From positions 128,998 through 192,997 of the forward strand of contig NW_005195085.1 in the NCBI RefSeq assembly GCF_000372725.1: a DNA stretch of 64,000 bases, written 5' to 3'. A program made the translations under genes and the position numbers. The stretch's first letter is position 1; each line of letters begins with the position of its first letter. This document shows positions 21,264-31,249 of this stretch, piece after piece. The DNA comes from Emiliania huxleyi CCMP1516 (Eukaryota > Haptophyta > Isochrysidales > Noelaerhabdaceae). Below the pieces are notes generated by a model. It saw nothing but the letters and a program-made list of their open reading frames with translations. It had not been told where the DNA came from and did no database searches.

Positions 21264-24200
21264 GCTGAGACAGCTGCGCCTTGAGTCTCTGCACCTCTGC
21301 CGCCTCAGCAGCAAGTGAAGCCCGCTCTTGGTCCGCCTGCCTCCGCAGCTGCAGCTGTTCCTTCTCGCACCTCTCGTCGAGCAGCTGTGAGCGGAGCCGC
21401 GCCGACTCCGACTCGCGCACCTCAAGACGAGGCAATTTAGTTCATAAATTAATTCGACCCGCGCACCTCAAGACGAGGCAATTCATTAATGAACTACTTC
21501 GACTCCGACTCGCGCACCTCCGCCTCGAGCCTCTGCAGGTCGCGGTGCGCCGCGAGCGCCTGCTGCTTGCGCTGCTCGGCGGCAGAGACGGCGCCGTCGA
21601 GCTTCGCGCGGGCCTCGTGCAGCGTCACCTCCAGCCGCGCCGTCTCCGCCTGCAGCGCCGCCGCCTTTGCCGCCGCCGCCGCCTCCGCCTGCCGCGTCGC
21701 CCTCGCCTCCTCCTCTTGCCTCACCTCCCGCGCCTCGGCCGCCGCCGCCGCCTCCGCCTGCCGCGTCGCCCTCGCCTCCTCCTCTTGCCTCACCTCCCGC
21801 GCCTCGGCCGCCGCCAACCGCTCCTCCAGCATCGCAACCTTGCCGCTCGCCTGGCCGAGCGCCGCCTGAGCCGCCGCCAGCTCGCCCTGGTGCGTCGCTT
21901 GCCGCAGCGCCGCCTCGTGCGCCGCCTTTTGCTCCGCGGCCGCGACCTTGGCAGTCAGCGCCGCCTCGACACCCCTCATCCGCCGCTGCTCCCGCTCCAG
22001 CTCTGCCACCTTGCCGCGCAGCTCCGCCTCCGCCGCCGCTAGGCCGCGCCGCTGCCTGGCGCTTGCTCTCTCGCGCTCCGCCTCCTTCGCCTCCCACTCC
22101 TTGCCCAGCGCCGCCAGCACCTCGCCCTCTCTCTTCTTCAGCGCGCCCCGCCACCTCTCCTCCTCCCGCTGCCGCCACTGCAGCAGCGCCGCCTCCGCCG
22201 CCGCCGCCTGCGGCACTCCCGCACTCGGCGAAGGTGCGAACCATCCTCCTCCTCCACCTCCTCCTCCTCCTCCTCCTCCGCCTCCTCCGCCGCCTCCTCC
22301 TCCGCCTCCTCCTCCTCCGCCGCGCCCGACCCCGCCGCCGAACGAAGCGCCGAGCGAAGGCGGCGAGAGAGAAGAGGGGGGCGGGGCGGGCAGAGCCGGG
22401 GGCGGGGGAGGGCCTAGCTCCTCGAGCCGCAGACCCACCCGCAGCAGCGCGACACGCCCGGACGCCTTGCTCCGCCCCGCCGCGCCGCCCGCCGCCCCGC
22501 CCTGCCGCGTCGGCTCTCCGGCCTGCAACGCTTTACTTAACTAATCAACTAATTGATTAAGTAGTTCATTAACGCGTCGGCTCTCCGGCCTGCAGCGCGG
22601 AGGAGGCGGAGGCGGAGGCGGCGGCGGCGCGCGAGGGGCGCACGTGCGCTACGACGTCGAGCTCTCGCACCTGAGTAGAGAAGGCGCTTGGTGCAGCCAT
22701 GAATCAGGGCTGCCCGGCGCTACCTCGAGCTCTCGCACCGTCATAGCAAACCCACTGTTGCCGCCGCCTCCGCCGCCACCGCCGCCCGCGGCGGCGGCGG
22801 TGCGGCCGAGAGCGCGCGGCGAGACGCCGATGAGCTCCGCCAGGTCGACTGTGGCGATGCCGAGGAGGCTGTCGGCTGCGTACTTGTCCGTGTGCCTGGG
22901 GGTGGTCAACGAAAGCACGGGTGAGTAGTCGCTTCTTCGAGCCGGCCGCGTACTTGTCCGTGTGCCACAGCTCCACGAGAAGCGGCTCGTGCGCCAGCGT
23001 GTCGAGGAGCGCCGCCGGCGCGCACACAAAGTCGTACACGCAGCCGCCCTTCGGCAGAGAAACCTCGCCGTGCTTGGGAAGCGGCACCTGAGTCACAGCC
23101 AGCCACAACCAACTCGCAACGCGCGAAGGAGTGGTCCCCTCCGCCATGCTCGGGAAGACGCACCGGAGGAGACGAGCGCACAGGGCGCGAGCACACCACC
23201 CCGCCTCCGCCCCCTCCTCCTCCTCCGCCGCCCCCTCCTCCTCCCCCGCCGACCTCGAGGAGCCGGTACAGGAAGCGGCAGTACACCTGCCCCTGCCCCG
23301 CCAGCGGCGAGCCCAAGTCTCGCGCCGTGCGGACCTCAATTGCAAAACGATACCTGAGGCCGCCGCCGCCACTGCCGCCGCCGCCGCCGCCGCCGCCGTA
23401 TCGCCGGGGAGGGTGGAGAGGCAGAGGCGGCATCGGAGCGGCGGGGCGAGGAGGGGCGGGGGCGGCGAGCGGCGGCGCGGCGGCGGGGGAGAAGGCCTTT
23501 GGGGAGAAGACACACTGCAGCGTCAGCTCGAGCTGCAGCCGCGCGCAGAGCCGTCCGCTCCCCACGTCGAGGAAGTCGAGGCTCCGCCTGAGCAAGGAAC
23601 AGGAAGTGTCTGTGAAGTGTCTGGGAAGTGTCTAGGAAGTGTCTAGGCTGTGCCGGACGGGTGCAGTGGCCGCCGCAGTCGCCGCCTCGCCCGCCGCCTC
23701 GCCCGCCGCACCAGACAGCGGCACGAGAGCTCCTCCGCAGATGTCGGCCAGGCTGAGTCGCGCCGCGGCAACCTCGCCCCCCCGCCCCCCCTCCCCCTCC
23801 CCCTCCTCATCGCCGCCGCAGGAGGCGTCCGCCCGCGCAGAACCGCACCGCAGCTCCAGTCGCATCGGCTGACTCCGCAGCCGCTCCAGCGCTGCCTGTG
23901 GCGTGAAGGAAGGAGAGGGGGGTGGGGGTTACTCGAAAGAACGCCTCCTTGACAGCTCACAGCCCAGCGCCGCCTTTGGCGTGAAGGGCGGGTTCGGAAG
24001 CGGCAGCGCCAGCTCCTCTCCTCCCAGCGACGCCGGGTGGCCGCGGAGGCACTGCACCGGCGGGGACGCGTGCGCCGCACAGCCAGCAAACTCGCACCGC
24101 CGCACGGCGCACCTGGTGCACATCATTCCCCGAGATTCCCCGAGATTCCCCGAGATTCCCCGAGATTACGCCGCACGGCGCACCTGGTGCACATCGACCA

Positions 24201-26208
24201 ATCGACTGGACTCATTACCAACGAGGGACTGCCATCGCCGTGCTTGGTCTAGGAAGTGCCTAGGAGGTGTCTGAAAAGTGGCTAGGAGGTGTCACCAGAC
24301 TGTCTCGCCATCGCCGTGCTTGGTCCACGGAGGAGGTCGAGGGCCTGACTCAGGCTCATCGACCCCTCAACTCTTCACCATTAGCGTGCCTGGTCCCGCG
24401 GGGGCAGTCGCGGGCCTGGAGGGCGGAGCAGTGTGAGCGAGAGCAGCCGCAGCCGCACGAGGAAGCAGACGCGCGGGTCGGTGTCTCGCCTGGAGAGGCG
24501 ATCAAGTCAATAGGCACTCATGGAGTCATTGCTGGTTAGCAGACGCGCGGGTCGGTGTCTCGCCGCTGCAGCTCGGAAGGATCTCGCTCTCGCACACTCA
24601 GGAACACGCCCAGCCGCGCCGACGCGCCGCCACCGCCGCCGCCGCCGCCACTGCCATCGCCTCCGCCATCAACGCCGCCGCCGCCGCCGAGGTCGACCTC
24701 TCCGTCGAACGTGGCGCCGTCGGCGGCGCGTGCGAGGCGTGAGACTGGGAGCGGGGCGACGGCGAGGGGCGCGTCGGAGGCGCCGGAGTGCAGCGTGAGC
24801 AGAGGCACCTACGAATGAGTGAGAGCTGACTGGCCACGACCCGTTACCACCCGCGGAGTGAAGCGCCGGCAAGAGGCGCCGGCGAGAGAGCCGCAGCCTC
24901 GAGACCTCGGGAGGCGGTCCACGCCCCTCCGCCTCCGCTGCCGCCGCCGCCAGCAGACTCTGCGAGCGAGTCGAGGAGCGAGTGCAGCTCCTCCTGTCAC
25001 TCCTCAGTAGAAGTTAATAATCTACTACTGGCTGGGTGAGGTCGAGGAGCGAGTGCAGCTGCTCCTCCAGCAGCAGCGAGATCTGGAACTCGCCTGGAGA
25101 CGAGAGGCGCGGTCAGAAGGCAAATTCACGGATGAAGTGTGGCAGCAAGGTTCTGAAGCTCGCCTAGATCAGAAACAACCCCACAACTCTTAATGAGAAA
25201 CCATATGCCCGCTTGTCCTTTCATCGCAGCAGCGAGGTCTGAAGCTCGCCGTCAGCGTCGCCCGCCAGAGCGCCAGCTTCGCCCCCCCTCCACTGCAGCC
25301 GCGGCACCACGCTCGCCGCCGCATCCTCCGACACGTCAAGCAGCGCCGCCAGGGCGGAGGGGCGGGGGAGGCGCAACCGCAAAACGAACTCGCACAGCGG
25401 TGGGGTCGCCTCGCTTTTCCGCGGCGACGCCTCTGCAGCAGCGGGCGGAGGAGGAGGAGGAGGCGCGTCGGTTGGCTTCGGCGGCGACGGCGGCGAAGCA
25501 GGCAAACCGAAGAAAGTCCGAGGAGACACCGCGACCGCGCGTTGCGGCGGCGCAACCGCCGCCCTCGCCGCCCTCGCCGCTGGGTCAAGGCTGGCCTGCT
25601 TTCGGCGACGGCGCTGCTGTTGCAGGAGGGCGTTCACCTTTGCGCGGCAACGGCGGGTGGTAAAGAAGATATTCTAATTCACCGCACAGTGATTCGGCAC
25701 CAGCTCACCTTGGCGCGGCCAGCCTCGGAAGGCCCCTCCTCCTCCTCCTCCTCCTCCTCCTCCTCCTCCTCCTCCTCCTCCTCCGCCGCCGCCTCCTCCT
25801 CCTCCCTGTTCTCCGCCTTCTCCGGAGTCGCGAGACTCCGCACCAGCGCCGCTGCCGACCGCCCCCCTCGCAGCACCTGTCGCGTCTCCGCCAGCTGCGA
25901 CTCATGTCCACGCTCATCACATTAGTTGAGGTGTCTTAGTGTGTATCAACGCTGCAAATCATGCGAGTAACGTCTCCGCCAGCCGCCATTCCTTACATAC
26001 ATCGGTTCTATCTCTTCATGCTTGTGTAGCAACTCGAGAGGAATGCCTGCCGCGTCTCCGCCAGCTGCTCGCGCAGGACGCCGATCGCCTGCTCGCGAGT
26101 CGCAAACAACGGCGCCGATTAACATACCAATCAATGGGTTAATCACTTCATTGATCTCGATCGCCTGGTCCCGCGTCGCAAACAACGGCCCGGCAGGCGC
26201 CGCTGCAG

Positions 26209-26239
<31 letters not shown>

Positions 26240-27208
26240 CTCGCCGCCGCCGCCGCTGTCGCCGTCGCCGCCGCCGTCGCCGCCGCCGCCTCCGTCGCCA
26301 CCGCCGCCGCCGCCGTCGACCTCGCCACCGCCCGCTCCGCCGAGCTCGGCCGCTGTGGCCTCGACACTGCCCTCGCCGCTCGCCCCCTCCTCCTCCGCCT
26401 CCTCCGCCTCCTCCGCCACGCCCGCTTGCAAGCCGCTCAGCAGCCGCGCCTCGCGCCCAAACGAGTACTACTCAATAATCAATGCTAATTAGTCATTATA
26501 TTCATTGCTCAGCAGCCGCGCCTTGCGCCCAAAGCTGTGCGGCGTCAGCTCAGTCGCAGTCTCGCTCGCCGGATCCTCCTCGCCCTCGCCCTCGCCCTCG
26601 CCCTCGCCCTCGCCCTCGCCCTCGCCAGGGTACTCGCCACCGCCGCCGCTGCCGCCGCCGCCGCCGCCACCGCCACCGCCACCACCGTCCAGCACCGCCG
26701 ACGGCGGCGAAGCCGGCAGCAACTGCGACGATGGCTCCGGAGTCGCTTGGGCATCCACCTCCACCTCCGCCGGCTCGTCGACGGCCCTCAGCAGCACACA
26801 GACCTCGGGCGGCCTGCGCGGCGCCGCCTCTCCGCGGGAAGGCGACGCAGCCACCAGCCTGTGCCACACCTGCGCTGCGCCCTTCCCGGGCAGCGCCGCG
26901 CCCTTGAGCGGTATGAGCGCGTGTCCGACCGGCGACTCGATGGCGTCTGCGCCCTCGCCGCGCACCGCAAAGACCTGCAGCCGGAGCGCGGGCGAGGCCG
27001 ACCGCAGCGCACGCAGCAGCGCACTCGACACCTCCCACGAGAAGACATCGCCCCAGAACGGCGACGCGCCGCCTCGAGCGACGCACGAGGAGCGAGTCTG
27101 GCCGACGAGCTGGCAGCGGACGCCGAAGCCCGTGCCGGGAGGCGCGGGCGGGAAGTGGCGACCGCCGGAGAGCTCGAGCACGAGCGTCTTGTCGACGGCA
27201 CCCACCAT
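20762..27208 (-). CDS. CEP120: CEP120-type centrosomal protein (C2 domains plus C-terminal coiled coil)
   Basis: The ATG at 27208 opens a first C2 domain with LVLELSGGRHFPPAPPGTGF, as in CEP120 N-termini, and LRLQVFAVRGEGADAIESPV. Exon 1 ends at 26522 and the next starts at 26449. Further exons give LCEFVLRLRLPRPSALAAL (about 25390), LELRCGSARADASC (about 23860) and RYRFAIEVRTARDL (about 23350). Then come VSLPKGGCVYDFVCAPAALL and EPLLVELWHTDKYAAG (about 23060-22950), and LGIATVDLAELIGVS (about 22870), the CEP120 C2 signature order. A long Ala/Glu/Arg coiled coil (22200-21280) leads to LCDDFVASGLYSRGDRVLLL and the stop at 20762. CEP120 promotes centriole assembly and elongation, so a basal-body role is inferred. 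Poly-Gly/Glu insertions are extreme. Intermediate exon ends are approximate. Confidence 0.75.
21197..21279 (-). other. CEP120 intron: exon duplicate plus (TTA)n filler, GC-AG
   Basis: On the minus strand CTCAAG|GCGCAGCTGTCTCAGCT is followed by about 60 bases of TTA repeats, then CTCAAG|GCGCAGCTGTCTCAGCT. Removing one copy plus the repeat keeps LKAQLSQLEAAAP in frame. The (ATA)n microsatellite at 21203-21262 is thus the filler. Confidence 0.8.
21421..21517 (-). other. CEP120 intron: double exon duplication with AT-rich filler, GT-AG
   Basis: GAG|GTGCGCGAGTC occurs at 21518, again in slightly changed form near 21466, and finally at 21420. The copies are separated by fillers that contain AATTAATTT/TTCATTAATG and the shared string TTGCCTCGTCTTGAG. 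Two rounds of duplication are visible. Confidence 0.8.
26450..26521 (-). other. CEP120 intron 1: exon duplicate plus AT-rich filler, GC-AG
   Basis: GCAAG|GCGCGGCTGCTGAGC is followed by 40 AT-rich bases and then GCGAG|GCGCGGCTGCTGAGC. Excision at AG|GC keeps the frame from FGRKARLLS into GLQAGVAEEAEE. Confidence 0.8.
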
Positions 27209-27380
27209 TCCCGCGAGCCGGCAGGTGCTTCCAACGGCAGAAAAAGAGAAACGAACCTTGCGCTCCGCTTCTGCTCGTTTTCGAGAGGCCCGCCTCGCCG
27301 GCGGGCTCAGCAGCCTCTGGCTCGTCGGGCATGGGCAGGCGAGAGAGTGGTGCTTCGGCGGGAGGCGGTTGAGAGCTCGA

Positions 27381-27392
27381 GAAAAAGAATTC
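27381..27392 (-). promoter_or_regulatory. GAATTCTTTTTC motif upstream of CEP120
   Basis: The minus strand reads GAATTCTTTTTCTCG about 175 bases before the CEP120 ATG. Its mirror in the same divergent spacer is at 27933, before the YCII gene. Confidence 0.4.
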
Positions 27393-27486
27393 GGGGTGCG
27401 TGCGGAAAGAGAAAAATGCAGAAGTATCTCTAGATGTATCTCTAACCACATGCGCCGACGCACCCGACCAACCACATTAATTTTAA

Positions 27487-27550
27487 AAATGAAATATGCC
27501 GAGAGCGATATGCCATGTCCGCCTTGCGTTTGTTCATAACATCGAAGGCT
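27487..27550 (+). repeat. 60-bp dispersed motif shared with 42475-42530
   Basis: GAGAGCGATATGCCATGTCC and CCTTGCGTTTGTTCATAACA, with CGAAGGCTAA, recur at 42475-42530 with only a few changes. Both copies lie in the 5' flank of a gene. It may be an old repeat or a functional element. Confidence 0.75.
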
Positions 27551-27932
27551 AAGCTCAAAATGAAATAGAACAATTGCTCCAGCTGGCTGCAGGGGGATTG
27601 CATTGTGTACCTGCCCTCCCTCCCTTCCTAGAGAAGGCGTCCTGCGGCCCCGTGCAGCCCCTGCGAGCAGAACACTGCCCACACAGGCACATGACAAAAA
27701 AATGAACGACTCATGAGGCAGAGATGGGCAGGACAGATATGTTGGGTGCTTGTGCGGCGTGGTGGTTTACAGAGGTTTTGCTTCCTGCACACAGGTCTTA
27801 AAGGAAGGTTTTAGAATTGAGCGTGCGTAGGCTTGTGCGTGTCAGAGTGGCGGAGTGCGAGCGAATGTGTGCGCGTGGCGGCCTTCTTTTCTTGTTTGCC
27901 AGCTCGCCGCGCGAAAAAAAGAAAATACAGGA

Positions 27933-27945
27933 GAATTCTTTTTTT
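27933..27945 (+). promoter_or_regulatory. GAATTCTTTTTTT motif before the YCII gene
   Basis: It starts 61 bases upstream of the ATG at 27994, in the 786-base spacer between the divergent CEP120 and YCII starts. Confidence 0.45.
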
Positions 27946-27993
27946 GCCATCAGCCTGGGGCTGTGGAGCTCGCCACGCGTCGCCACCATCTCG

Positions 27994-30046
27994 ATGACGG
28001 CGCTCCGCTGCGCTGCCGCCGCCCTGCTGGTGCAGTCGGCCGCCGCCCTCCGCTGCGCCCCTCGCGCCGCGGGCGGCCCGGTGGTCGGCGCGCTCGGCTG
28101 GCGCGCCGCCAGCGCCGCGACGATGCTCACGCCCGAGGAGGAGGAGTTTGAGAGGCGGATGGCCGAGTTCCGGGCGGCGGGCCCGCCGGCGACGCTGCCG
28201 CCGCTCGAGGACGGGTCGGACACGCCCGTGGAGGGCGCCGAGGCGGGCGAGGGCGGCGCGGACGAGGAGGAGGCCAGCTGGGTCGACCTGAGCACGCCGC
28301 TCGGCAACGACATCGACCTGTCTCCGATCCGCGGGCCGCCGGTCCCGGGCGAGGAGGAGGAGGAGGAGGATGCGCGGCCGCTGTACGCGTGCCTCGCCGA
28401 GTACCTCCCCGGCTGCGCCCCCTCGCCCGCTCTCTCCCAGCGCTACGCCGCCTGGCTGAGCCGCGCGCGCAGCGACGGCGCCGCCTTGCTGCCTCTTCAC
28501 GCGGTGTGAAGAGGGAGGCGGGTCGTGCAACGAGAGGTGCGAGGGTGTGTGAGCAGGCGTCGCCATCTGCCACGCGCACTACCTCCTCTCGGACGCCGCG
28601 GCTGGCGGCGGGCCGGAGGCTGGCGACGGCGACCCCAACGCGCTGGCGTGCAGAGACGAGCGGCGGAAAAGAGGCGGAGGCGGCGCTCCACAGTGACCGC
28701 AGCCCTGACCTCCGACTCTCTTAGGTGCTGACCGACGAGCAGCTCGAGGAGCTCGAGGCGGCGGCGCGCGCGCGCTTGGCGGAGGGCGGCGGCGAGGGCG
28801 AGGGCGAGGGCGAGGGCGAGGGCGGGGGCGAGGGCGAGGGCGGCGGCGAGGGCGAGGGCGAGGGCGGGTCGAGGCCCGGAGTGCTGGCGGGGATGGAGCC
28901 GCAGGCTGGCGCTGCAGTCAACGCGAAGTGATGAGGGTAGAATGGTGCTGCAGCCTAACGGCGGGGGAGGAGTGTGTCACACAGGCGTTGCCGTACGTCG
29001 AGGCGCACCTCCACCTCTTCCGCGCCGACTCGCTCTCGGACGCCGCCGCCTGGGCGAGATGCAGCCGAGATGAAGCCGAGATGAAGCCGAGATATAGCCG
29101 AGATGTAGCCGAGATGTAGCGCCGACTCGCTCTCGGACGCCGCCGCCTGGGCGAGCACTAATTAACTAAGCGAGCACTAGTTAATTAAGCAGACTCGCCC
29201 TCGGACGCTGCGCTTGGGCGAGCACCAGAGGACCTAGTCAGCCACCCGCATCTCGGCTGCATCTCGGGCTGCATCTCGGCTGCATCTCGGGCTGCAACCT
29301 TTTAGCGGCGTGCGGCAGCGATTCGCTTCACGGGTGTGAACGAGTGCGAGTCAGGCGACCACTGACCCGCTTGTCTCTCTCGGCTACATCTCGGGTACTC
29401 TCGGGTCAGGCGAGCACTGACCCGTTTGCGGCGTGCGGCGGGTACGGCAAGCAGAGCGTGCACGAGTGGGGGATGGCGGAGGCGGCGGAGCTGCGGGTGC
29501 CGCGCGGCGGCGGGACTGCCTTTCTTGTCCACTGCCTCGACCGCGACGGCGCCTCGGAGATGCGCACGGCGACGCGGCCGCGCCATCTCGACTGGCTGAA
29601 GGCGCTCTGCGCCGCCCTCCCCTACCCCCACCGGTACCCGAACCCACCCTCCCTGCCCCACGGTACCCGAACCCACCCTACCCCCTACCCCACGGTACCA
29701 GAACCCACCCTCCCCTCCCCCACGCCACCTTCGACTGGCTGAAGGCGTCGGGACGCGTACACCTCGCCGGCCCTCTGCGCGAGGGCGGCGGGCAGCCGGT
29801 GGGCACCTTGCTGCTGGTCTCTGGCGACTCGGCGGAGGAGGTGCGGGCGTGGGCTGGCGAGGACCCATACGCCGCTGCGGGGCTCTTCTCAGAGGTGGGG
29901 ACCTCGCCGTCGCCGCGCACGGCGATTTCTTTTTGTTCGACCCGTGGTTTCGGTTTTGGTAGGTGCGGGTGTCGCCGGCGCCGGAGACGGCGGTTCCGGA
30001 GACGGCGGCGGGGGAGGGCGGCACGGCGCCGCTGGTGGCGTGGTGA
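27994..30046 (+). CDS. Plastid- or ER-targeted protein with YCII-related domains, seven exons
   Basis: Exons: 27994-28477, 28557-28645, 28725-28922, 28985-29053, 29410-29601, 29745-29894 and 29963-30046. All phases agree. The start MTALRCAAAALLVQSAAALR is a signal-type leader, with a plastid-like transit stretch after it. After an acidic linker, DARPLYACLAEYLPGCAP to SLSDAAAWASTDPFAACGGY looks like a first, diverged YCII domain. The second is clear: TAFLVHCLDRDGASEMRTAT, HLDWLKASGRVHLAGPLREG, VRAWAGEDPYAAAGLFSEV. YCII domains have a ferredoxin-like fold, often with a His-Asp pair (HCLDRDG), and unknown or small-molecule roles. Five of the six donors are GC or sit in duplicated exon sequence. 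Exon 3 holds a (GGCGAG)n run. Confidence 0.8.
29054..29409 (+). other. Compound intron with three filler types and several exon-end copies
   Basis: After TGG|GCGAG come GATGCAGCCGA repeats, a copy of the 38-base exon end (29116-29155), AT-rich ACTAATTAACTAAGCGAGC units, a degraded third exon copy (29190-29225), CTCGGCTGCAT repeats, and finally a duplicated GTCAGGCGAGCACTGACCC at 29351 and 29404 flanking the true acceptor. Confidence 0.75.
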
Positions 30047-30651
30047 GGGGGGGCGAGGTAAGAGGGCGGAACGGGTCTAGAGGTCTCGGATGGGTCTGCA
30101 GGGGCGGGGCCACGGGGGTCGGGCGGTGCTTCCCTGTGAGGGCTCCAGACCGCGTGTGGCGTGGGTGAGGGCGAGATACGGGGTGTGGGACCGTGAGTTG
30201 ACCAGGGGTTGTGCGCCGGGCCCTCCTGCTCGGCTCCAGCGAGTAGACAAGTGTTACCATCAACAGAGGAGAAGGATCTGACCTCGGGGCTGATGTGACC
30301 AAGCGCTGGTAGCGTGGTTTTACCTCACACCCATGGTCTCACAGTGTGCCGGCAGTCGCCGAGCAGTGTCGCTCACACATGCCGCAGCACAAGTGACTGA
30401 GGGCCAGTGAGGGCGAGCCCATCGCTGTCACAGCTGTGGCAGCCGCACAGTAGGCTGTGCCAACTGTGCAGAGCGTGTGAGCAGCAGAGGAGCTGCTCTC
30501 AAGGCTTCAGGCGCAAAGAGCTGCATGCCACCGAAAGCGCTGTCGAGGTTCGCCGAGCGCGGCGCAGGTTGGAGGACACCGTCACCGACGAGCGCGTTGG
30601 ACTTTTCACGGAGCGGACAAAGACGGGTAGACGCACACGAGCCGCGGTCGT

Positions 30652-30975
30652 CTACCCGTCATGGTTGGGGAGAACCGGCACGGGGAAGGCCGGCCTCCCC
30701 GGAGGGGTCGCCCCCTCAGCCATCTGTCCTCTGCCCGTGGTCAGACGGAAACCGGTGATGCAGAGGCGGCGGTATTCGTGGACTAGCTGCTCCCTCCCCA
30801 TGCCCCGGACCTCCTCTAGCAAGGCTTCATCCAGGGTCGTGCTCTCCAGGACTGCGCGGAGTACCGCCTCGAGGGTCAGTGTGGTGTATGGACATTCGAG
30901 GGCGAGGTGGCGTCTCTCACACCGCTGAGCAGGCCGCACAGGTCGCACAGCCCCCGTCGACGTGGCTTCGTACAT
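30652..30975 (-). mobile_element. Possible LINE reverse-transcriptase C-terminal fragment
   Basis: The minus frame has CERRHLALECPYTTLTLEAV then LRAVLES and LVHEYRRLCITGF. This resembles the Cys/His 'H.L.ECP' segment after the reverse transcriptase in many LINEs. It lacks the catalytic core and flanks. The match is from memory of the pattern only. Confidence 0.35.
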
Positions 30976-31249
30976 CTTCGCGGACCCACCGGTAGCGCAT
31001 CAGTCAACACTGAGTACGCCGTGTGGTCCGACGTCGGTCGTGATAGGGAGGGACCTGTCGTGGATGGATCGGAAGATAGACCTCGCTATCCTTCGTTCAT
31101 CCGAGGCTGCGCTCTCGCCATTTTCCTCTCTCCCCTCGTCGCCGTCGCGATGTCGATGTCTCTTTTTGTCTCCCTCGCCGCTTGACTCATTTGACCGACG
31201 GCAGCGTCGTGCGTAAAATAGATGAAAATCGCGATTCGGGCAAGCGCGC

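Noticed and set aside
21667-22560. Pro-rich plus-strand frame of 297 codons
   Set aside because: It is the antisense of the Ala/Glu coiled coil of CEP120. The frame is open only because of GC-rich composition.
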